DNA from: an uncultured Flammeovirgaceae bacterium
Lineage (GTDB): Bacteria; Bacteroidota; Bacteroidia; Cytophagales; Cyclobacteriaceae
Direction of reading: 5' to 3'
Length of the DNA: 5,434 nt
Assembly (NCBI GenBank): GCA_946886805.1
Contig: CAMPJM010000313.1
Span: 1 to 5,434, forward strand
In this document: positions 1 to 5,434 of the stretch, piece after piece
How positions within the stretch are numbered: the stretch's first letter is position 1
How the letters are laid out: each line of letters starts with the position of its first letter
The notes under the pieces: generated by a model
What the model was told of the DNA's origin: nothing
The model's input: only the letters and a program-made list of their open reading frames with translations
Database searches by the model: none
Made by a program: the position numbers and the translations under genes

Positions 1-2
1 TA

Positions 3-59
3 AAAATAGAAGAACCTCAATAAAGCATGATCCATGTCTTATTGAGGTTCTTCTATTTT
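3..59 (-). terminator. Long hairpin terminator after ftsZ, probably bidirectional
   Basis: Bases 3-23 and 39-59 form a perfect 21-bp inverted repeat. After an imperfect two-base step, the inner CATG at 26-29 pairs with CATG at 33-36 around a 3-base ATC loop. The minus-strand transcript of ftsZ would run into this stem 16 bases after its stop codon and leave it through a U-rich tract (UAUUUUUA). Reading the other way, the plus strand also ends in UAUUUUA, so the element could stop transcription from both sides, as expected between convergent genes; the neighbour lies outside the window. The stem is AT-rich at its base with a GAAGAACCTC core. Intrinsic termination is inferred from structure and position. 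Confidence 0.85.
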
Positions 60-75
60 ACCAGTGGATGTTAAC

Positions 76-1614
76 CTAATCTACATTATCATGGAGAAAT
101 CTGTTGTTCCCCAAAATCTGGCTATCATCGTTAAGGTTATATTTTGAAATATTCTGTTCGGATGAATGTGGGATATCCTGAAGTCGTACATTCTTACGTA
201 AATAAGCAGGTACGTCAAGCTTCTCCTTGAAAGAATCAGAACTCATGCCACTGTTTTGATTTAATCCACGAAGTTTATTAATCCTCTCCTGACTTTGTTC
301 CTGGAGCCTCTCCCTTTTTTGTTCCAAGCCAAAATACTCATCCCTTGAAGTCTGATTTTCTACTTCTCTGGATACAGGAGAAGTGATGTTCTCAATCTCG
401 TAGTCTTCTCCGAGATCAAAGTAGGTAGTTTTGCTTACCTCTTCTTCCTCTTCTTCACGGTGCTTAGGTTTTGAAGTATTCTGACTATAAGTATTGGAGG
501 CATTATAGCTAACAATTCTGCTAGACTTGGTCTCTTCTTTGGCTTTAGCAGCCTCGGCCTCAGCACCGAAAAGCTTTATTTGCTTATTTGATTCAAGGTC
601 ATATACCCTTTTGTCAGAGCCTGTTGAGGTAGTAAATTTCTCGTGTTCAAAACCTGTAGCAATAACCGTTACTCTAATACTTTCCCCTAAATCTGGATCG
701 ACACCGTGACCAAATATCACTTCAGCATTGTCACCGGATTTTTCCTGGATGTATTCCGTTATTTCTGTCAATTCATCCATTTGCAATTCTGCTTCTTCTC
801 CGGAAATTATGGAAAGCAATATCTTATCTGCTCCCAAAATATCCCTGTTATTCAATAGGGGGGATGAGATAGCGGCTTCGGCGGCTTTGCGTGCACGGTT
901 TTCGCCCTGCGTCTGGGCAGAACCCATTACAGCAGCACCCGAGTTCTGCATAACGGTCTTCACATCTTCAAAATCGACGTTTACATATCCAGGTACTGTT
1001 ATTATTTCTGCTATGCCCTTAGAAGCGGTGGTTAAAACATTATCTGCTTGAGCAAAAGCTTCGCTGATCGACAAATTCCCGAAAATCTCTCTTAATTTGT
1101 CGTTCAATATAACAAGTACGGTGTCACAGTTTTCTTTCAATTCCTTAATCCCCTGCTCGGCCTGACCCATCTTTTTTCTACCTTCGAAACCGAAAGGAGC
1201 AGTCACAATCCCTACCGTTAGAATGCCTAACTCTTTTGCAACTTTGGCAATTACAGGAGCAGCACCGGTTCCTGTTCCACCACCCATTCCTGCGGTAATG
1301 AAAACCATTTTTGTATCGTTGCTAAGCATTTCCCTGATTTCCTCTTTGCTTTCCAGAGCTGCGTTCCTACCCTTTTCAGGATTGGCACCAGCTCCTAAAC
1401 CTTCGGTCAGGTTAACCCCGATCTGCAACCTGTTTGGAACAGGGCTGCCTTTCAAAGCTTGGGAATCGGTATTACAAACAATGAATTCCACATCCTTTAT
1501 GCCTTGGTTAAACATGTGGTTTACAGCATTACTGCCGCCGCCACCTACTCCAATCACTTTGATGATTGATTTATGATGCTTTGGTATCTCGAATTTATAG
1601 GTATTTTCTGCCAT
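76..1614 (-). CDS. ftsZ: Cell division protein FtsZ (tubulin-like GTPase)
   Basis: FtsZ polymerises in the cytoplasm with GTP to form the Z ring that places and drives septation. The 512-residue product has an N-terminal GTP-binding domain with the glycine loop GVGGGGSNAV near residues 22-31 and the tubulin signature GGGTGTG at 111-117. The T7 loop NVDFEDV at 212-218 carries the acidic residues (D214, D217) that complete the GTPase site of the next subunit. The second core domain ends near 322. A variable linker follows, with six glutamates at 387-392 and a charged, probably helical stretch at about 431-450. The conserved C-terminal peptide, which in the family binds FtsA, is DVPAYLRKNV at 467-476. 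Unusually compared with E. coli, 36 more residues follow, ending FLHDNVD; I recall this ending from Bacteroidota FtsZ. That tail and linker explain a length well above the usual 380-400. The ATG start precedes a normal N-terminus and has no Shine-Dalgarno, only an A-rich leader. Confidence 0.98.
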   Translation of the reverse strand: MAENTYKFEIPKHHKSIIKVIGVGGGGSNAVNHMFNQGIKDVEFIVCNTDSQALKGSPVPNRLQIGVNLTEGLGAGANPEKGRNAALESKEEIREMLSNDTKMVFITAGMGGGTGTGAAPVIAKVAKELGILTVGIVTAPFGFEGRKKMGQAEQGIKELKENCDTVLVILNDKLREIFGNLSISEAFAQADNVLTTASKGIAEIITVPGYVNVDFEDVKTVMQNSGAAVMGSAQTQGENRARKAAEAAISSPLLNNRDILGADKILLSIISGEEAELQMDELTEITEYIQEKSGDNAEVIFGHGVDPDLGESIRVTVIATGFEHEKFTTSTGSDKRVYDLESNKQIKLFGAEAEAAKAKEETKSSRIVSYNASNTYSQNTSKPKHREEEEEEVSKTTYFDLGEDYEIENITSPVSREVENQTSRDEYFGLEQKRERLQEQSQERINKLRGLNQNSGMSSDSFKEKLDVPAYLRKNVRLQDIPHSSEQNISKYNLNDDSQILGNNRFLHDNVD

Positions 1615-1726
1615 AATATTTTTATTTTAGGGTACTAAAAAAAATAGATTTTAATAAATTATCATTATTGGTAGTTTAAAAAATTTTATTTTCTTTTTTA
1701 GGTTTCTATTTTGTTTTCTTCAATTA
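1615..1726 (-). other. Very AT-rich ftsA-ftsZ spacer and ftsZ leader
   Basis: This 112-base spacer has about 14% G+C, far below the flanking genes. On the coding strand it is mostly A and T runs, with no Shine-Dalgarno before the ftsZ ATG. Bases 1625-1640 form a small 6-bp inverted repeat (TTTTAG, 4-base loop, CTAAAA) about 11 bases from the ATG. I find no match to the Bacteroidota promoter element TAnnTTTG. The composition would suit an unstructured leader favouring ribosome loading, or an upstream promoter region for extra ftsZ transcription, but the sequence does not decide between these. Confidence 0.4.
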
Positions 1727-3040
1727 TCAGTAATCTTCTTTTTCGTCGTCATCGTCTATTAAAAGACCTTTGGTTTTATCTATTATTTTTTTGAAAAAGT
1801 CTCCTCCAGAAGCTTCTTTTTTTTGGGATTTATTCAATGCGTTACTATAGGAATCTTTCACCTTGTTATATCTATTTTCCCTCTCATCAATGGCCCTAAA
1901 GCCACTTAAAACCAATCCTACGGTAGTGGCAAACATCGGACTTTTAACGGATTCGATTTTGCTTTTCCCCAGGTGTTCGTTGGGGTAACCAATTCTGGCA
2001 TCCATTCCTGACATGTATTCAAAAAGTTGCTTGGCATTATTTAGTTGTGAACCACCTCCTGTGATTACAATGCCACCTGCAAGCCTGTTTTCATATCCTG
2101 AAGTGATAATTTCTGTATGAACCAGCTCTATAATCTCTTCCATTCTAGCTTCAATTATATGCGCAAGGTTCTTTAAAGAAATTTCTTTAGGGGCCCTATT
2201 TCTTAATCCAGGAATTGATACTATTTCATTTGGGCTGGCCTCTTCGGCTATCGCTTTTCCAAATTTCGTTTTCAATAGCTCCGCCTGATGCTGCATGACC
2301 ATACAACCCATTTTTATGTCGGATGTAATTATATTTCCACCAAAGGGAACAACTGCGGTATGTCGGATTATATTATCATGGAAAATAGCAATATCTGTGG
2401 TACCACCTCCGATATCTACTAAACAAACTCCTGCTTCTTTTTCTTCGTCGCTCAATACTGCCAGGCTTGAGGCTAATGGTTCTAAAATCAAATTTTCTAT
2501 TTCCAACCCCGCTCTTCTGATGCATTTGTTGACATTACTGATGGCATTTGTCTGCGCAGTAATTATATGGAAATCAGCTTCGAGTCTCACCCCGGACATG
2601 CCCACCGGATCCTTGATTCCTTCTTCGTAGTCCACGATATAATCCTGAGGCATTACATGAATAATTTCACTGCCCGGCGGGATAACAATCCTGTACATGT
2701 CATTAGAAAGCCTGTTTACATCTTCAATTGTAATTTCGTCTTCAGTAGAATTTCTGGTAATACTGCCATGATGAATAGCACTTCGTATATGTTGACCAGC
2801 AATACCCACATTTACAATCCTAATATCTATACCGGATTGTTCCTCAGCCTCTGCTACGGCTTTTTCAATAGCCATAACGGTTTTATCGATATTGGTGACT
2901 ATGCCCCTGATGACCCCATCAGAAACTGCTTTACCCATACCCAAAACCTCCAGCTTTCCATATTCATTCTTTCGGCCAACAATTGCACAAATTTTTGTTG
3001 TTCCAATATCTAACCCGACGACGATTTTATCCTTTTGCAT
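1727..3040 (-). CDS. ftsA: Cell division protein FtsA (actin-like Z-ring membrane anchor)
   Basis: FtsA is an actin/Hsp70-fold ATP-binding protein that tethers FtsZ filaments to the inner membrane and recruits later divisome proteins. The 437-residue product shows the phosphate-1 motif DIGTTK at 11-16, the phosphate-2 motif DIGGGTTD at 209-216 and the adenosine motif ITGGGSQL at 326-333. The segment at about 85-160 corresponds to subdomain 1C, which replaces actin subdomain 1B and marks FtsA rather than MreB or DnaK. After a Lys/Ser-rich linker comes an amphipathic stretch, FFKKIIDKTKGLLI at 415-428, fitting the membrane-targeting helix. It is followed by a strongly acidic end (DDDDEKEDY), whereas E. 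coli FtsA ends soon after its helix. The ATG follows AACACTAAACAAAA without a Shine-Dalgarno. It lies 56 bases after ftsQ and 112 before ftsZ, its direct partner. An A8 run at 1817-1824 precedes the helix. Confidence 0.97.
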   Translation of the reverse strand: MQKDKIVVGLDIGTTKICAIVGRKNEYGKLEVLGMGKAVSDGVIRGIVTNIDKTVMAIEKAVAEAEEQSGIDIRIVNVGIAGQHIRSAIHHGSITRNSTEDEITIEDVNRLSNDMYRIVIPPGSEIIHVMPQDYIVDYEEGIKDPVGMSGVRLEADFHIITAQTNAISNVNKCIRRAGLEIENLILEPLASSLAVLSDEEKEAGVCLVDIGGGTTDIAIFHDNIIRHTAVVPFGGNIITSDIKMGCMVMQHQAELLKTKFGKAIAEEASPNEIVSIPGLRNRAPKEISLKNLAHIIEARMEEIIELVHTEIITSGYENRLAGGIVITGGGSQLNNAKQLFEYMSGMDARIGYPNEHLGKSKIESVKSPMFATTVGLVLSGFRAIDERENRYNKVKDSYSNALNKSQKKEASGGDFFKKIIDKTKGLLIDDDDEKEDY

Positions 3041-3096
3041 TTTTGTTTAGTGTTATATAATCCTGGCAACTATTAATTAATTTTCTGTATATCAGC

Positions 3097-3861
3097 TCAT
3101 TCACAAATTATCTGATCTTTGTATTTCAAATTTACTCGGCTATAAGCATCCCAGCCTTTTCTGGGTAAAATTTCTTTGTAAAATATGTCTAATTTTTTAA
3201 ACTTCTTCTCGATATCTTCGGCTTTTCCAAATTCAATTAATTGATTTCCAACCTGAGGATAAAAAGTAATTTCCCCTTTTCTATTAATATCTAATTGGGC
3301 AACCTGAGCATTCCAGAATTCATCTGCCTGAATAAACTTGATCAAATCAAATATTTTGGCAGATGTTGTATCCTTGGTCAAGTCACTTCTCACAAGCTTT
3401 CTTGTATAATCACCACCTATTATTATTACTCTAGGCGTAAACTTGTCAGATACTGGCAGGATGTTCCCCTTATCACTAATATACGCATCTGGCCCGTCAG
3501 TCTGAACAACGCGCGCAATAGCAACAGTTTGATAAGCATTCACCACTAGATTGCCTCTCAAATCTTTAAAAACCTCAGCTCTTTGAACAAATCGGTGCCT
3601 GTTCACCCTCTTTTCAATTTCCTTTAGCGATAATTCATCAAACCCCTTTCCCGTGATATTTTCAGTACCATTCTCAGTAATAAGGTTCATCAAATCATTC
3701 TTATCAATAAAATAACTTTCATAGGGATTGTCAATTCTTATGTCAATTTTATTGATAATTTTTTCGTGTTGCTTTTTGCCTACAAACCCAATCGCCAAAA
3801 AGGTGACCGCCATAAACAGGCAGAATTTTATAGGTTTTTTTATTTTCAATTTATGCAACAT
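3097..3861 (-). CDS. ftsQ: Cell division protein FtsQ
   Basis: FtsQ is a bitopic inner-membrane divisome protein that links early Z-ring proteins to septal peptidoglycan synthesis through a periplasmic POTRA and beta domain. The 254-residue product has a short basic cytoplasmic N-terminus (HKLKIKKPIK), one membrane segment at about residues 11-28 and a periplasmic remainder. Residues 36-115 look POTRA-like: a strand (KIDIRID), the YFIDKNDLMNLI turn and helix, and the SLKEIEKRVNRHRFVQRAEV helix-strand. The rest fits the beta domain, ending NLKYKDQIICE. Identity rests on this layout and on position between murC and ftsA; FtsQ sequences diverge strongly. The start chosen is ATG at 3861. A GTG directly before it (3864) is also in frame and would add one residue. 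The gene overlaps the murC stop by 11 bases (14 with GTG), suggesting translational coupling. Confidence 0.92.
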   Translation of the reverse strand: MLHKLKIKKPIKFCLFMAVTFLAIGFVGKKQHEKIINKIDIRIDNPYESYFIDKNDLMNLITENGTENITGKGFDELSLKEIEKRVNRHRFVQRAEVFKDLRGNLVVNAYQTVAIARVVQTDGPDAYISDKGNILPVSDKFTPRVIIIGGDYTRKLVRSDLTKDTTSAKIFDLIKFIQADEFWNAQVAQLDINRKGEITFYPQVGNQLIEFGKAEDIEKKFKKLDIFYKEILPRKGWDAYSRVNLKYKDQIICE

Positions 3862-5251
3862 CACTTTTTCTTTTCAATATTTCTTTAATCGGCTGAACCA
3901 TTTTATCAATATCACCAGCGCCTATCGTTACTAAAATCTCATTATTTTGATCCTTTATATTGGCAAGTGCCTGATCAACACTGCAGACTGACTTCTTACT
4001 TGTATCAATACACTCCAACAGGCTTTGGCTAGTTATGCCTTCAATCGGAAGTTCTCTTGCAGGATAAATATCCAATAACAAGACTTCATCAGCCAGACTT
4101 AGACTCTCTCCAAACTCCTTCATAAAATCACGGGTTCTGGAAAATAAATGAGGTTGAAAAACCGCCTTAATTTTTCTTCCAGGATACAATGCTCTTACAG
4201 ATTTTAAAAAAGCCTCAATCTCGACCGGATGATGCGCATAATCATCTATGTAAACTACGTCTCCTGTTCGTACTATATATTCAAACCTCCTTTTAACTCC
4301 GGAGAATTCTCCCAATGCCTGCCTTACTATTCCCTCCTGAATGCCCAGCTCCAAAGCAACCGTGCAGGCAGCAATCGCATTTTCTACGTTGTGGAAACCA
4401 GGAACTTTTAATCGAATGTCGTTTATATTTACCTTGTCGGAAATATAGTCGAAAACAAAAACATCCTTTTCAATTCTTATATTGTCTGCTTTTATTCTTG
4501 TTCCTTTGACAGCATAAGGCAATACTTTTATATCTTTTCGTTCATCACTTTTTAGATTTTCCAAACCTTCTTTAATGACCAAAGTACTGTTAACCGTACA
4601 CTGGTTGATGAATTCACCAAATGATTTGGCTACCGAATCTTTATCACCATAAATATCCAAATGATCAGAATCAGCTGATGTAACTACGGCTAAATTTGGA
4701 TGCAGCGTCAAAAAAGATCTGTCGTACTCGTCAGCTTCCACCACCATAATGCTATCTTCGGCCGCATTTTTACTTATCAAAAGATTCGAATTAATATTGT
4801 TACTTAATCCACCCAAAAAAGCATCGCAATTTTTACCAGCATAGTTTAAAACATGCGCTATCATGGTAGAAGTAGTAGTTTTGCCATGAGTTCCAGCAAC
4901 CGCCACCGTAAACCTATTTTCTGTAAGCATTCCCAAAACCTGCGATCTCTTTTTTATTACGTAGCCATTTGAAAATAAGTATTCAAATCCCTTATGATCT
5001 TTTGGAATTGCAGGGGTATAAATCACCAATACTTTTTCCTTATTTAGAATTACCTCCTCTGGAATTTCATTAATCTCATCACGATAATGTATAAGGATCC
5101 CTTCCCGGGTTAAGCTTTCCGTAAGCGCAGTAGGAGTACGATCATAACCGGAAACGCTGGCTCCTTTCTGCGCAAACCAACGGGCCAAAGCACTCATGCC
5201 TATGCCGCCAATTCCTACAAAATAAACGATATCGTACTGATCTACTTTCAA
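3851..5251 (-). CDS. murC: UDP-N-acetylmuramate--L-alanine ligase MurC
   Basis: MurC is the cytoplasmic ATP-dependent ligase that adds L-alanine to UDP-MurNAc, the first step of the peptidoglycan stem peptide. The 466-residue product has the N-terminal UDP-binding loop GIGGIGMSALA at 13-23, the Mur-ligase P-loop AGTHGKTTT at 119-127, EADEYDRSFL at 172-181, DSDHLDIYG at 194-202, HNVENAIAA at 287-295 and the C-terminal-domain motifs DDYAHHP at 336-342 and QPHLFSRT at 366-373. All three domains are present and the length fits the family (E. coli has 491). The start is a TTG at 5251-5249: the codon just upstream is an in-frame TAG, and the first downstream ATG (Met19) would cut the nucleotide loop. 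The TTG overlaps the murG TGA as TTGA, so reinitiation by ribosomes finishing murG is likely. No ddl gene follows; ftsQ overlaps the 3' end. Confidence 0.97.
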   Translation of the reverse strand: MKVDQYDIVYFVGIGGIGMSALARWFAQKGASVSGYDRTPTALTESLTREGILIHYRDEINEIPEEVILNKEKVLVIYTPAIPKDHKGFEYLFSNGYVIKKRSQVLGMLTENRFTVAVAGTHGKTTTSTMIAHVLNYAGKNCDAFLGGLSNNINSNLLISKNAAEDSIMVVEADEYDRSFLTLHPNLAVVTSADSDHLDIYGDKDSVAKSFGEFINQCTVNSTLVIKEGLENLKSDERKDIKVLPYAVKGTRIKADNIRIEKDVFVFDYISDKVNINDIRLKVPGFHNVENAIAACTVALELGIQEGIVRQALGEFSGVKRRFEYIVRTGDVVYIDDYAHHPVEIEAFLKSVRALYPGRKIKAVFQPHLFSRTRDFMKEFGESLSLADEVLLLDIYPARELPIEGITSQSLLECIDTSKKSVCSVDQALANIKDQNNEILVTIGAGDIDKMVQPIKEILKRKSDVA

Positions 5252-5434
5252 CTAATTAATTTTATGATTTCTTTAACTATATTTTTTGTGGCCTCAGGTT
5301 TTGCCATTTTTGATATATTCCCGGCAAGAAAAGCCATCTTTCCTTTGTCTTTGAACAGCGCTATGGCTTCGTCCACCAAATTTTCCGAAGCATCAATATC
5401 CTTCACCATTACGGCTGCATTATTCTGAACCAAT
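5248..5434 (-). CDS. murG: MurG C-terminal fragment (UDP-GlcNAc:lipid I GlcNAc transferase), cut by window edge
   Basis: Only the last 61 codons or so are present; the gene continues past base 5434, and the apparent TTG near 5433 is an internal leucine codon, not a start. MurG is a GT-B glycosyltransferase on the inner face of the membrane that adds GlcNAc to lipid I to make lipid II. The visible part reads LVQNNAAVMVKD, then a helix with ENLVDEAIALFKD, then NISKMAKPEATKNIVKEIIKLIS. This matches the family's end, where an Asn/Ala-rich segment and a final helix carrying a KPxAT-like motif close the protein. The catalytic and UDP-GlcNAc-binding motifs lie outside the window. The call rests on this match and on its place directly before murC; the TGA stop overlaps the murC TTG by 4 bases. 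Confidence 0.85.
   Translation of the reverse strand, partial: LVQNNAAVMVKDIDASENLVDEAIALFKDKGKMAFLAGNISKMAKPEATKNIVKEIIKLIS

Noticed and set aside
728..1051. 107-codon plus-strand open frame antisense to ftsZ
   Set aside because: Fully embedded opposite the FtsZ core, with no independent evidence of coding.
1223..1576. 117-codon plus-strand open frame antisense to ftsZ, proline-rich
   Set aside because: The prolines are the complement of the FtsZ glycine loops; it is a shadow of the conserved GTPase domain.
1625..1640. Small hairpin before ftsZ as a riboswitch or attenuator
   Set aside because: Only 6 bp, mostly A-T, with no aptamer-like structure or downstream U-tract alternative.
2567..3013. 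148-codon plus-strand open frame antisense to ftsA
   Set aside because: It lies wholly opposite a well-conserved gene, has no recognisable domain or start signal, and its composition follows from the ftsA codons.
3072..3081. Palindrome ATTAATTAAT in the ftsQ-ftsA spacer as an operator
   Set aside because: A 10-base all-A/T palindrome is expected by chance in AT-rich DNA and has no flanking symmetry or second copy.
3862..3864. GTG at 3864 as the ftsQ start
   Set aside because: It is possible, but an ATG follows immediately and no ribosome-binding sequence favours the GTG; the products differ by one residue.
5431..5433. TTG near the window edge as the start of a 61-residue protein
   Set aside because: The reading frame stays open to the window edge and the sequence matches the C-terminus of MurG, so this is an internal leucine codon.

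Overview
The window holds the distal end of a division and cell wall (dcw) cluster, all on the minus strand and read from high to low coordinates: the 3' end of murG, then murC, ftsQ, ftsA and ftsZ. An unusually long hairpin beyond ftsZ probably terminates the transcript. No plus-strand gene, RNA gene, mobile element, CRISPR array or phage gene is supported, and no spacer exceeds about 112 bases.

The host looks like a member of the Bacteroidota, probably Cytophagales-like. Four things point there. The FtsZ protein ends in a long extension finishing FLHDNVD. The order is murG-murC-ftsQ-ftsA-ftsZ with no ddl gene between murC and ftsQ. The starts of ftsA and ftsZ lie behind A-rich leaders without a Shine-Dalgarno sequence. 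The DNA is AT-rich throughout. The family-level placement is inference from remembered protein features and has not been tested by alignment.

Region by region: at 5434-5248 is the MurG C-terminus (lipid II synthesis). MurC (5251-3851, UDP-MurNAc:L-alanine ligase) starts at a TTG overlapping the murG stop. FtsQ (3861-3097, divisome bitopic membrane protein) overlaps the end of murC. After 56 bases comes FtsA (3040-1727, actin-like membrane tether). After a very AT-rich 112-base spacer comes FtsZ (1614-76, tubulin-like GTPase), then the hairpin at 3-59. The first two genes supply peptidoglycan precursor; the last three build the Z ring and link it to the membrane and septal wall synthesis. The overlaps murG/murC and murC/ftsQ suggest translational coupling. 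The gaps before ftsA and ftsZ leave room for separate control.

I do not see a novel system here; this is core chromosome. The points worth a second look are details: the TTG start of murC, the post-CCTP tail of FtsZ, the A8 run before the FtsA membrane-targeting tail, the AT-rich ftsZ leader and the symmetrical terminator.
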